Source of the DNA: Ardenticatenales bacterium
GTDB taxonomy: Bacteria; Chloroflexota; Anaerolineae; Promineifilales; UBA4811
Direction of reading: 5' to 3'
Assembly: GCA_030667645.1 (NCBI GenBank)
Contig: DAOUVM010000051.1
Span: 1 to 10,103 of the forward strand
DNA: 10,103 nucleotides
Of this stretch, positions 1 to 7,648 are shown one piece after another; position 1 is the stretch's first letter; the number at the start of each line of letters is the position of its first letter. A program made the position numbers and the translations under genes. Under the pieces are notes generated by a model that saw nothing but the letters and a program-made list of their open reading frames with translations, had not been told where the DNA came from and made no database searches.

Positions 1-5
1 CCTGC

Positions 6-2003
6 ATGGATCACAATAGACGGAAAACGGTCGCCCTTGTCCTGCTGCTCCTGATTCTGGCGCTGGCAGCCGCGGTTCGCTTCTATCGGTTGGAGGCGCA
101 GTCGTTGTGGCACGATGAGGGCAACAGCGCCCGGATCGCCGAGCGGAGCATCAGGCTTATTCTGGAAGGGGCAGCTGGGGATATTCACCCACCGCTCTAC
201 TACCTCGCGCTCCACTACTGGCGCGCATTGCTTGGGCAGAGCGAATTCGCCCTGCGCTCGTTCTCGGTCATGGGCGGTGTGGGGCTGGTGGCCCTCACGT
301 ACGTGCTTGGTGCCTACCTGGGACAGGGAGGCCGCCCGGGATCCAATGCTTCTGTTGGGACGAGGGATGTTCCCACGGGACTGGCGGCGGCTTTCCTGGC
401 CGCCATCAATCCTTTTCAGGTGTACTATAGCCAGGAAGCTCGCTCGTACATCTGGGTGGCATTTCTGGCGGCGGCCGCAACCTACTGTGGGTACCGTTTT
501 CTGAAATCAGTACTTTCCGCTTGCCGCGGCGCTCCCGGAGTGGGTTCAAGGCCAAGAGCCCTCTGGGCCGTTGGCTATGCGCTCGCGATCACTGCCGGCC
601 TCTATACTCATTATGTGTTTCCCATTGTTCTGATCCCCATCAACCTGGTCGCTTTGGTTCAGCTCTCGCGGCACAGAGTTCGCAGGCCCATGGTTCAGTG
701 GATAATGCTCCATCTGATTCCCGCCCTGCTCTTTCTCCCGTGGATCCACATCGCCGTCCGCCAGCTCACTAGCTGGCCGTCTGGCGGCAGCCAGATCCCG
801 GTCGGGCAGGCGCTAGCGGATACCTTCCGCCTGCTCAGCCTGGGCCTCACCGTTCAGGCGGTTGGTTCGAATATCGCCCTGCTGGGTTTCGGTGTCCTGC
901 TGGTTCTTGGTCTGGTCCCCCGCCTCAGTGACGCCGAATTCTCTCTGTTCTTGCTGATCATCCTCTGGCTCATCACCCCGGTAGCCGTTATTCTTGCCTT
1001 CAACCTCTACCAGGATGCCTTTCTGAAGTTCATGTTGGTCGTTAGCCCTCCATTCTGCTTGCTCCTGGGTCGCGGTGTCACTCGTCTCCTCCTGCCGATC
1101 TCGAGCTCTCGGCGTCCCATCCTTCTCCCTCTTGCCCTGAGCCTGGGCCTGGTTCTCTCCTTCAGCTACGAGTCTCTTGAAAACCTCTATTCTGACCCGG
1201 CCTATGCCCGGGGTGACTATCGTGGCATTGCTCACTATCTGCAGTCGGTTGGCCGGCCGGGAGACGCAGTCATCCTGGATGCTCCCAATCAGTGGGAGGT
1301 CTTTACCTATTATTACCCTCACGTCGACCGAGTGTACCCGATTCCGCGCAGCCGGCCGGTCGACGAGTCGATAGTGGTGGCTGAGTTAGGGCAGATCGCG
1401 GCCCAACATGACAGAATTTTCGTCCTCTTTTGGGCAGAGGCAGAAAGCGACCCGGATCGGATAGTGGAGCGCTGGCTCGTTTCGCATGCCTACCCGGCGG
1501 CCGACGAATGGTGGAGCGGGGGCGTGAGGCTCGTCACGTACGGGGTTCCGCCGACCTTGCCGACCAGCATGGATTCCCAGGCGAGCGCGCGGCTGGGGGA
1601 GGCAATCCTATTGAGAGGCTACACACTACTCTCTGACCGGCCATCGCCGGAGGAGATGCTCCAGATAACCCTATTCTGGGAAGCGGCCGTGCCTATTGGC
1701 CAGCGCTACAAGGTTTTTCTGCACCTGCTCAACAGCGAGGGGGCGCTCACGGCCCAGCGGGACGCCGAACCGGGCGGTGGGATGGACCTGACCAGCGCCT
1801 GGGAGCCAGGGCAGCTCCAGAGTGACAATCATGGAATGATCGTCCCGGCCGGGACCATGCCGGGGGAGTATCAACTCACCGTTGGCCTGTACCCGCTGGG
1901 TGACCCGGCCACCAGGCTTTCGGTGACGGTTGATGGTGAACCGGCCGGCGACGTCGTCCGGCTTGCTCCTATTCTGGTGACTGAACCCGATTCGGGGAAC
2001 TGA
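6..2003 (+). CDS. GT39/ArnT-like membrane glycosyltransferase with C-terminal soluble domain
   Basis: This 665-residue protein is probably an integral-membrane GT-C transferase that moves a sugar from a polyprenyl-phosphate donor onto an acceptor on the outer face of the membrane. Seen: an N-terminal hydrophobic helix (about 8-24), then a first external loop with the acidic WHDEGN motif (D37, E38) and HPPLYY (61-66), both typical of the PMT/GT39/ArnT superfamily, where the loop acid acts in catalysis. NPFQVYYSQEARSY near residues 135-148 is another family signature. Several further hydrophobic segments run to about residue 390. After these come a mixed soluble region and a beta-rich C-terminal domain (about 525-660). 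The ATG at 6 gives a natural start (basic residues, then a TM helix), but an upstream start cannot be excluded at the window edge. Sugar and acceptor are unknown. A flippase gene follows 338 bp downstream, which suits an envelope-glycan role. Confidence 0.85.
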   Translation: MDHNRRKTVALVLLLLILALAAAVRFYRLEAQSLWHDEGNSARIAERSIRLILEGAAGDIHPPLYYLALHYWRALLGQSEFALRSFSVMGGVGLVALTYVLGAYLGQGGRPGSNASVGTRDVPTGLAAAFLAAINPFQVYYSQEARSYIWVAFLAAAATYCGYRFLKSVLSACRGAPGVGSRPRALWAVGYALAITAGLYTHYVFPIVLIPINLVALVQLSRHRVRRPMVQWIMLHLIPALLFLPWIHIAVRQLTSWPSGGSQIPVGQALADTFRLLSLGLTVQAVGSNIALLGFGVLLVLGLVPRLSDAEFSLFLLIILWLITPVAVILAFNLYQDAFLKFMLVVSPPFCLLLGRGVTRLLLPISSSRRPILLPLALSLGLVLSFSYESLENLYSDPAYARGDYRGIAHYLQSVGRPGDAVILDAPNQWEVFTYYYPHVDRVYPIPRSRPVDESIVVAELGQIAAQHDRIFVLFWAEAESDPDRIVERWLVSHAYPAADEWWSGGVRLVTYGVPPTLPTSMDSQASARLGEAILLRGYTLLSDRPSPEEMLQITLFWEAAVPIGQRYKVFLHLLNSEGALTAQRDAEPGGGMDLTSAWEPGQLQSDNHGMIVPAGTMPGEYQLTVGLYPLGDPATRLSVTVDGEPAGDVVRLAPILVTEPDSGN

Positions 2004-2179
2004 TTGTGCTCAGACGGCTGTTCGCATCTCGGGCGTGAGACTTGCGGACCCGTTTGTGCCACAGATCACAAGCGTCAGCCGTGCGTTGGGGAGGCGTGCG
2101 TTGAGCGTCCAGCACGTGGGTTCCAAGTGTGCAAGACTATGAACGAAGGGTGAAATCTCTTCTTCTCCTCCTTTTGACG

Positions 2180-2210
2180 AGAGCCGGGTTCGGCGTACCC
2201 GGCTCTTGTT
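2180..2210 (+). terminator. Hairpin with short T-rich tail, possible intrinsic terminator
   Basis: A perfect 10-bp inverted repeat (AGAGCCGGGT at 2180-2189, ACCCGGCTCT at 2197-2206) with a 7-nt loop is followed by TTGTT. The stem is very GC-rich. The T tract is short and interrupted by G, so termination may be weak. It lies about 180 nt after the glycosyltransferase stop and before the murJ promoter, so it could end the first transcript and insulate the second. It could instead be a stable structure in a longer leader. Confidence 0.45.
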
Positions 2211-2225
2211 GCGTCAGGGGCCAAT

Positions 2226-2241
2226 CTGTCAACGCTGACAG
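2226..2241. promoter_or_regulatory. Operator-like dyad upstream of the murJ promoter
   Basis: CTGTCA-ACGC-TGACAG is a perfect 6-bp inverted repeat with a 4-bp spacer, ending 12 bp before the putative -35 box at 2254. A third TGACA-type half-site is part of that -35 box (TTGACA). The symmetry and placement suit a dimeric repressor or activator site. I cannot name the regulator, and chance is possible for a 12-base match. Confidence 0.35.
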
Positions 2242-2253
2242 ACTGCGCACGAG

Positions 2254-2281
2254 TTGACAAATCTGCAATTCCGGTCAAAAT
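2254..2281 (+). promoter_or_regulatory. Putative sigma70-type promoter for murJ-recD2
   Basis: A consensus -35 box TTGACA (2254-2259) is followed after 16 bp by CAAAAT (2276-2281), a 4/6 match to the -10 consensus. Transcription would begin near 2288 and leave a leader of about 54 nt before the murJ ATG at 2342. The -35 is perfect but the -10 is mediocre. Confidence 0.45.
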
Positions 2282-2341
2282 CGACTCCAGGCATCGCAGA
2301 TCTGACTGCACGCAGACTATTGATGGCTGAAGACAGGTCGA

Positions 2342-3910
2342 ATGGCAGATCACCGTTCGGAGACTCGGATTGTCCGTGCGGCCGGCATTGTGATGGTCGC
2401 CACGATGTGTGCCCGCCTGCTGGGTCTGGCGCGGCAGATGATCGTCGGGCATCTGTTTGGCACCGCCATGGAGATGGATGCCTTTGCGGCCGCCAACGTG
2501 ATCACCGAGACGCTCTACCTGGTAGTTGCCGGGGGCGCGCTCGCCTCTGCATTTATCCCCATTTTTTCTGGTCTGCTTGCCAAGGGTGACCGGCCTGGAG
2601 CTTGGCGACTAGCCAGCCAGGCAGCCAATCTTATATTCCTAGTCGTCGCCTTGCTTTCCATCCTGACGGGTGCCTTGGCTCACCCCATCGTCTCACTGTT
2701 TCTGGCTCCGGAGATGCCAGCGGCGGGTCAGTTGCTGACAGCCCGACTCTTGCGGGTCATGCTCGTCGCTACTGTCGTTTTCAGCGTCAGCGGGCTGCTG
2801 ATGGGGATCCTCAACGCGCACCAGCACTTTCTGTTGCCAGCGATCGCTCCCATTTTCTACAACCTTGGCATCATCGGCGGCGCCCTGCTACTCTCCCCTA
2901 CGATGGGCGTCTATGGACTGGCGGTTGGCATAGTGATCGGAGCGTTGCTGCATCTGCTGGTGCAGTTGCCGGGGCTGCGCGGACGGGGGGCTGTGTACAC
3001 GGCCAGTCTGGGGCTGGCCCAGAGAGGTTCGCCGGTGCAGCGGGTGATACGACTCATGGGACCGCGAGTCCTGGGACTGGCGGTGACCAGAGTGAACTTT
3101 TGGGTCAACACGAACCTGGCATCCGCTTTTGGCGAAGGGGCGGTCAGCGCGCTCGACTATGCCATGCGGGTGATGTTGCTGCCATTAGGAGTGGTGGCGC
3201 AGGCAGTAGGGATCGCCGCCTTTCCCACCTTTTCCGAGCTCGTGGCCAAAGGGGAGATGAACGCGGTTCGGCGGACACTGGCCGCCACGCTGCGCGGTGT
3301 GTGGTATCTGGGTCTGCCGGCCTCGGTCGGGCTGTTGATTCTGCGTGTGCCCATCACTCGACTGCTGTTTCAACGGGGCGCGTTCACTGACGAATCCACT
3401 ACCAGCGTCGCCTGGGCGTTGGGGTTCTTTGCCGTTGGGTTGGCCGGTCACACCGGCCTGGAGATTATTGTCCGCGCCTTTTACGCCCTGCACGATACCA
3501 AGACGCCGGTATTGGCGGGGAGTGGAGCGATGGCGCTCAACGTTTTTCTCAGTATTGGTTTGAGCCGGCTCTTTGCTGCTCGTGGGTGGATGCCCCATGG
3601 AGGGTTGGCGCTAGCCAACTCGCTGGCGACCTTTGCAGAGACGGGATGGCTGCTCTGGCTGATAAACCGCCGGCTGGGAGGTATTGAGAGCAGGTGGTTG
3701 CTGGCCGGGTTGGCTCAGATCGGGCTGGCGACTGCCGGGATGGGCGCGGCGCTCCAGCTCTGGTTGTCGCTCTGGCCCGATGCGTCAGCCTTGTGGCTGG
3801 GCGGAATCGGGATTGGGCTTGGGATGGCTGTCTATGTCGGCTTGACCGCCCTGCTGGGGATGGACGAGTTGCGTCTAGTGCGCAGAATGCTTCGGCGGAG
3901 ACGTGGGTGA
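2342..3910 (+). CDS. murJ: MurJ-like lipid II flippase (MOP superfamily)
   Basis: MurJ flips the undecaprenyl-linked peptidoglycan precursor lipid II across the cytoplasmic membrane. This 522-residue protein has the family's usual length and about 13-14 hydrophobic segments. The N-terminal signature ARLLGLARQMIVGHLFG, then MDAF, aligns with E. coli MurJ: R25 matches R18, R31 matches R24, and D46 lies in the conserved DAF. YAMRV places R276 where E. coli has the essential R270. The position of E. coli R52, in NLLRR before AEGA, is occupied by ETLYLVVAGGA and has no arginine. A role with another polyprenyl-linked glycan is therefore possible. The ATG at 2342 has a weak AGG 4 nt upstream (2335-2337). 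A short arginine-rich tail (MLRRRRG) ends the protein. The stop overlaps the start of recD2 by 8 bp, so the two are probably co-transcribed. Confidence 0.88.
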   Translation: MADHRSETRIVRAAGIVMVATMCARLLGLARQMIVGHLFGTAMEMDAFAAANVITETLYLVVAGGALASAFIPIFSGLLAKGDRPGAWRLASQAANLIFLVVALLSILTGALAHPIVSLFLAPEMPAAGQLLTARLLRVMLVATVVFSVSGLLMGILNAHQHFLLPAIAPIFYNLGIIGGALLLSPTMGVYGLAVGIVIGALLHLLVQLPGLRGRGAVYTASLGLAQRGSPVQRVIRLMGPRVLGLAVTRVNFWVNTNLASAFGEGAVSALDYAMRVMLLPLGVVAQAVGIAAFPTFSELVAKGEMNAVRRTLAATLRGVWYLGLPASVGLLILRVPITRLLFQRGAFTDESTTSVAWALGFFAVGLAGHTGLEIIVRAFYALHDTKTPVLAGSGAMALNVFLSIGLSRLFAARGWMPHGGLALANSLATFAETGWLLWLINRRLGGIESRWLLAGLAQIGLATAGMGAALQLWLSLWPDASALWLGGIGIGLGMAVYVGLTALLGMDELRLVRRMLRRRRG

Positions 3911-6110
3911 CGTGAACGAGACGCTCAAGGGATTGGTTGAGCGGATTACCTACTATGCTGGCGAGACCGGGTTCAGCGTTATTCGGCTCAAGCCGGTGCA
4001 GCGCCATCTCGTTCCACCCGGGGCAACCAACAGGGAGGGGTTAGTGACGGTAGTGGGGGAGCTGCCGGAGCTCAACCCCGGCGAATCCCTCAAACTGACC
4101 GGCCGCTGGATGAGTCACCCCAAACACGGGCGCCAGTTCCGCTCGGAAAACTGCGAGCAGACGCTTCCTGCAACCATTGAGGGGTTACGCCGGTATCTCG
4201 GCTCGGGCATGATCCGCGGAATTGGGCCGGTGATGGCAGAGAGGATTGTGCGCAAGTTCGGCGTCAAGACGCTAGATGTGATTGAATCCAATCCCGAGCG
4301 TTTGCGGGAGGTACTGGGTATTGGGGCCAGGCGGGTTCAGCAAGTCGCAGCCGCCTGGGAAGAGCAGAAATCGATCAAAGAGATCATGATTCTCCTGCAA
4401 TCCCACAGAGTGAGCACCCGCCTGGCGGTCAAGATATTCAAGCAATATGGAGAAGCGGCCGTGGACGTGGTAGAGTCAGAGCCGTACCGATTGGCGCGCG
4501 ATATCTGGGGGATAGGGTTCAAGACGGCCGACAAGATCGCACGCGACATGGGGCTGCCGGCCGATGCGCCAACACGCATTGAGGCCGGCGTGGTGTACAC
4601 ACTCAACAAACAAGCGGACGAGGGCCATGTGTACGTACCGCAGGCCGAGTTGGCGACGAGGGCAGCCGAGTTGTTGGAGGTCAAAGAAGAAAAGATCAAG
4701 TACGCAGTGACACGGCTTGAGGCACTGGATCAGGTCAAGGCTGAGACTGTAGCCCAAGAGACAGAAGAAGATGCGGTATACCTGACGCCGTTCTACTACT
4801 GTGAGGTGGGGGTGACGAATCGGCTACGGCGGATGATGAACACGAGGGGTTCGCGACTGCATCGATTGCGTGCGGATCCACGCGTGCCTCACACAGGCGA
4901 TCTAGAATTGTCTCCGCAGCAACGGCAGGCAATTGAAGCCGGGCTGACAAACAAGGTGTCGGTTCTGACCGGTGGACCCGGCACTGGCAAAACCACCATA
5001 TTGCGAGTGCTCACCGAGGTGCTCACGAAGAGCCGTTGCACGTTCGCTCTTGCCTCCCCCACTGGGCGGGCCGCAAAACGGCTCTGCGAGGCGACCGGGC
5101 ACCCTGCGAAAACGATACACCGCTTGCTGGAATACTCACCGGCCGGTGGGTTCGAGCGCAATGAGGAGAATCCACTGGATGCAGATATGGTGATTGTGGA
5201 CGAAGCATCAATGCTTGACTTGGTGCTCACCAATAATCTGCTCCAGGCAGTTGACCCGCGCAGTCATCTCCTCTTGGTGGGAGACGTGGACCAATTGCCC
5301 TCCGTGGGTGCGGGCGACGTCTTGCGCGACATCATCGCATCGGGTCTGGCGGCCGTCACCCGACTGGATGTCATCTTTCGCCAGGCGCAAGACAGTTTGA
5401 TTGTGGCCAATGCCCACCGAATCAATCAGGGGTGGCTGCCCCAGACGCCCAGATCGGCGCAAGACTTTTTCCTGTTTGTGCAGCCGGATCCCGAGAAAGC
5501 GGCCGCGTTGTTGGTGGACGTGGTCAAGAATCGAGTTCCACGCAAGTTCGACTTGGATCCGTCACGTGACATTCAAGTGCTCTCTCCAATGTACCGGGGC
5601 AGCATGGGGGTGACGAACTTGAATGAGATGCTGCAAGAGGCGCTAAACCCGCCGGCAGCGAACCGGCCGGAGCATCGCATGGGAGGCCGGACGCTTCGCA
5701 TAGGAGACCGGCTGATGCAGACTCGGAACAATTATGAAAAGGGCGTTTACAACGGTGACATCGGCCGGCTGGCCGTGTTGGACCGCGTGGAACAGACGGC
5801 GGTGGTCGATTTCGAGGGTCGAACTGTAGGGTACGATTGGATGGATCTCGATCAAATCGTACACGCGTTTGCCATTAGTGTGCACAAGGCTCAGGGCAGC
5901 GAATACCCGGCTGTGGTCATTCCGATGACGATGCAGCACTATCTGATGCTCCAACGCAACCTGCTCTATACCGCGGTGACGCGAGCACGGCGTTTGGTGA
6001 TTCTCGTGGGCACCAAGAAAGCTATCGCTGTGGCGGTGCGCAACAGCAAAGTGAACCGGCGCCACAGCGCCCTGGACTGGCGGTTGTCTGGAAAGAAGGC
6101 ACCCCCTTGA
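3903..6110 (+). CDS. recD2: RecD2-type ATP-dependent 5'-3' DNA helicase
   Basis: This is a 735-residue SF1B helicase, the usual RecD2 length. RecD2 acts without RecBC, unwinds DNA 5'-3' and contributes to repair. Seen in order: an N-terminal domain typical of RecD2 (about 1-90); helix-hairpin-helix repeats (IRGIGPVMAERIV, LGIGARRVQQV and WGIGFKTADKIA, about 100-220); Walker A GGPGTGKT (357-364); Walker B DEAS (433-436); motif III GDVDQLP (460-466, Q464); motif VI region SVHKAQGSE (659-667); and YTAVTRAR (689-696) with the arginine finger. All helicase motifs look intact. The start is a GTG at 3903, overlapping the end of murJ. A second in-frame GTG at 3912 sits 11 nt after GGAG (3897-3900), while 3903 is only 2 nt from it, so 3912 may be the true start. 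No recB or recC is visible. The 3' end converges on tRNA-Ser. Confidence 0.93.
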   Translation: MGDVNETLKGLVERITYYAGETGFSVIRLKPVQRHLVPPGATNREGLVTVVGELPELNPGESLKLTGRWMSHPKHGRQFRSENCEQTLPATIEGLRRYLGSGMIRGIGPVMAERIVRKFGVKTLDVIESNPERLREVLGIGARRVQQVAAAWEEQKSIKEIMILLQSHRVSTRLAVKIFKQYGEAAVDVVESEPYRLARDIWGIGFKTADKIARDMGLPADAPTRIEAGVVYTLNKQADEGHVYVPQAELATRAAELLEVKEEKIKYAVTRLEALDQVKAETVAQETEEDAVYLTPFYYCEVGVTNRLRRMMNTRGSRLHRLRADPRVPHTGDLELSPQQRQAIEAGLTNKVSVLTGGPGTGKTTILRVLTEVLTKSRCTFALASPTGRAAKRLCEATGHPAKTIHRLLEYSPAGGFERNEENPLDADMVIVDEASMLDLVLTNNLLQAVDPRSHLLLVGDVDQLPSVGAGDVLRDIIASGLAAVTRLDVIFRQAQDSLIVANAHRINQGWLPQTPRSAQDFFLFVQPDPEKAAALLVDVVKNRVPRKFDLDPSRDIQVLSPMYRGSMGVTNLNEMLQEALNPPAANRPEHRMGGRTLRIGDRLMQTRNNYEKGVYNGDIGRLAVLDRVEQTAVVDFEGRTVGYDWMDLDQIVHAFAISVHKAQGSEYPAVVIPMTMQHYLMLQRNLLYTAVTRARRLVILVGTKKAIAVAVRNSKVNRRHSALDWRLSGKKAPP

Positions 6111-6130
6111 TCTGGGCTGGCTCAATCAAA

Positions 6131-6221
6131 TGGCGGAGGGGGTGGGATTCGAACCCACGGTGACTCGTAGAGCCACAACGGTTTTCGAGACCGCCCCATT
6201 CGGCCGCTCTGGCACCCCTCC
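6131..6221 (-). tRNA. tRNA-Ser (anticodon CGA), CCA encoded
   Basis: Read on the minus strand, the acceptor stem GGAGGGG (5' end at 6221) pairs with CCCCTCC (6141-6135), followed by discriminator G (6134) and a genome-encoded CCA (6133-6131). The anticodon stem GCGGT/ACCGT encloses the loop CTCGAAA, giving anticodon CGA, which reads UCG serine codons. A long variable arm (GTGGCTC/GAGTCAC with a 3-nt loop and one wobble pair) marks a class II tRNA. The T arm GTGGG-TTCGAAT-CCCAC is canonical. The gene lies 29 bp after the beta-CASP RNase stop on the same strand and has its own promoter. It converges with recD2, 20 bp away. No clear terminator follows. Confidence 0.96.
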
Positions 6222-6233
6222 GAGACAGTTTCC

Positions 6234-6262
6234 ATTATAGCACGCACGAATCAAACTGTAAA
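6234..6262 (-). promoter_or_regulatory. tRNA-Ser promoter embedded in the end of the beta-CASP RNase gene
   Basis: On the minus strand, a -35 box TTTACA (6262-6257, 5/6 match) is separated by exactly 17 bp from a perfect TATAAT (6239-6234). The TATAAT is preceded by TGC, forming an extended -10 (TGnTATAAT). The -35 hexamer is codons of the beta-CASP gene, whose stop TGA is at 6253-6251. Initiation near 6227 would give about 6 nt of 5' leader for RNase P to remove. This is the best promoter in the window. Confidence 0.75.
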
Positions 6263-6272
6263 AGATTCGTGC
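6244..6272. repeat. Perfect 9-bp inverted repeat over the tRNA promoter
   Basis: GCACGAATC (6244-6252) and GATTCGTGC (6264-6272) are exact reverse complements around an 11-nt loop. The dyad spans the last codons and stop of the beta-CASP RNase gene; its loop contains the tRNA promoter's -35 box and its left arm lies in the spacer. In mRNA it would form a 3'-terminal hairpin. No U-run follows on the minus strand, so it is not a typical intrinsic terminator. It may stabilise or delimit the mRNA end, or be a protein-binding site. Confidence 0.55.
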
Positions 6273-7648
6273 AGTTGGGGGACGTACGTGCCGGGAAATC
6301 CTTGCTGTCGGAGGGCGCCTGCAAGTGCCTCTGAGGCTCTCTCTTCGCCATGAACCACAAATATGTGCTCCGGCTTTTTTCTCATGGCGTTGGCCCAGTG
6401 TATTAGCTCTTTGCGGTCAGCGTGTGCGCTGAACCCGTTGATCACCTCAACTTGAGCATTCAACTGGTACTCTTGGCCAAGGATTCTGACGGCCGGTTTC
6501 TTTTCCACAATCCGCCGGCCGAGAGTATGCGGCGCCTGCCAACCTACGATGAGGATGGTGTTGTTTGGATCCTGGACATTGTTTTTCAGATGGTGCTGAA
6601 TCCGGCCCGCCTCGCACATGCCGGAGGCGCTAATGATGATGGCCGGTTCCCGCATGGTGTTGATCTCTTTGCTTTCTTCCACCGAACGGGTGTAGCGGAG
6701 TCTTCCAAAGCCAAACGGGTCGCCTGACTCGATGAGGAACTGGCTCACTTCTTCATCATAGCACTCTGGGTGAAGGCGAAAGATGCTGGTCACGTCAATG
6801 GCAAGCGGGCTATCCACAAAGACACGCAAATCGGATGGGATATCGCCCCGTAGCTGCAGCCGGTGGAGGTGGTACACCAGCTCTTGCGTCCGACCGACAG
6901 CAAATGCGGGTACTATCACCTTGCCTCCGCGCCGGCAAGTCTCTGCGATGATCCGCTCCAGTTCACGCTCCGCTTCGGGTACGGACTCGTGCAGGCGGGT
7001 GCCATAGGTCGATTCAATGAGCAGGATGTCTGCTTCTTGGATAGGTGTGGGATCCTGCAGGATAGGGCGGTTCGGCCGGCCTAGATCACCGGTGAATACC
7101 AGTCGGCGCGATGGTCCATCTCCTTCGGCGATATCTAGCACAACAATCGCGGAGCCAAGAATATGACCGGCGTCGAAAAAGGTTAGTGTGATATCCGGCG
7201 TGATATGGTACGGTCGTTCGTAGCCGATTGCCAGAAAATGCTGTAGGGACTGGACCGCATCCTCCATCGAATAGATGGGCTCCACCGGTGGTTCCCCTGC
7301 CCGGGCTCGCTTTCTGTTGATGTACTCTGCGTCGCGCTGCTGGATGTAGGCCGAGTCCCGCAGCATCGCGGAGCAGAGGTCACGGGTGGCAAAGGTGCTC
7401 AGGATATCGCCCTCGAATCCGCCCTTGACCAGGCTGGGGATATTCCCCGAGTGGTCTATATGGGCGTGGGAGAGAATCGCGACATCGACCTGGCGGGGGT
7501 CAAACGGCAGCCGCTGATTTCGTTCAATGGCCTGCCTGCGTTTACCTTGAAACAGGCCACATTCCAGCAAGATGCGGGTCCCATTGACTCTTAGCAAGTG
7601 TTGCGATCCGGTGACGGTCCGTACACCTCCGTGAAAGGTCAGTTGCAT
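6251..7648 (-). CDS. Beta-CASP metallo-beta-lactamase ribonuclease (CPSF/TTHA0252-like)
   Basis: A 465-residue zinc-dependent nuclease predicted to cut or trim RNA in the cytoplasm. Seen: MBL-fold signature HAHIDH (61-66); H162 in DAGHILGS; D188 in FTGDLG; beta-CASP motif A IESTYG (E212); a beta-CASP insert with the characteristic ISASGMCEAGR (339-349) and HTLGRR (374-379); motif B SAHAD (H409); and motif C VVHGEE (H433) in the C-terminal RMMBL segment. All metal ligands appear intact. The layout matches bacterial and archaeal CPSF73-like RNases such as Thermus TTHA0252, rather than RNase J, which is longer and has an extra C-terminal domain. The ATG at 7648 overlaps the RNase D gene by 10 bp and has an excellent ribosome site, so translation is probably coupled. 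RNA substrates are not deducible. Confidence 0.9.
   Translation of the reverse strand: MQLTFHGGVRTVTGSQHLLRVNGTRILLECGLFQGKRRQAIERNQRLPFDPRQVDVAILSHAHIDHSGNIPSLVKGGFEGDILSTFATRDLCSAMLRDSAYIQQRDAEYINRKRARAGEPPVEPIYSMEDAVQSLQHFLAIGYERPYHITPDITLTFFDAGHILGSAIVVLDIAEGDGPSRRLVFTGDLGRPNRPILQDPTPIQEADILLIESTYGTRLHESVPEAERELERIIAETCRRGGKVIVPAFAVGRTQELVYHLHRLQLRGDIPSDLRVFVDSPLAIDVTSIFRLHPECYDEEVSQFLIESGDPFGFGRLRYTRSVEESKEINTMREPAIIISASGMCEAGRIQHHLKNNVQDPNNTILIVGWQAPHTLGRRIVEKKPAVRILGQEYQLNAQVEVINGFSAHADRKELIHWANAMRKKPEHIFVVHGEERASEALAGALRQQGFPGTYVPQLHESFTV

Larger units (their letters stand above)
2004..2341. other. Intergenic region between glycosyltransferase and murJ
   Basis: This 338-bp gap has no credible gene. 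The second half holds a strong GC-rich hairpin, an operator-like dyad and a promoter, each listed separately. The first half (2004-2160) shows only a 9-bp direct repeat, CGTGCGTTG, at 2080-2088 and 2095-2103, and a pyrimidine-rich run near 2157-2175. Small open frames crossing it on either strand lack ribosome sites and protein-like composition. I see no recognisable riboswitch. Confidence 0.6.

Noticed and set aside
813..1322. A 169-codon minus-strand open frame within the glycosyltransferase gene
   Set aside because: Gln/Glu/Arg-rich shadow of a membrane-protein gene, with no ribosome site or family resemblance.
2080..2103. Direct repeat CGTGCGTTG, two copies 6 bp apart
   Set aside because: Only two short copies with no symmetry or link to a promoter; insufficient for a regulatory or mobile call.
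2254..2589. A 111-codon plus-strand frame overlapping the murJ start
   Set aside because: Its Cys/Arg/Gly-rich composition is a frame-shifted reading of murJ, and its ATG overlaps the -35 box.
6103..6130. Possible terminator between recD2 and tRNA-Ser
   Set aside because: Only a 5-bp pairing (TTGAT/ATCAA) around a long loop, with no T-run on either strand.
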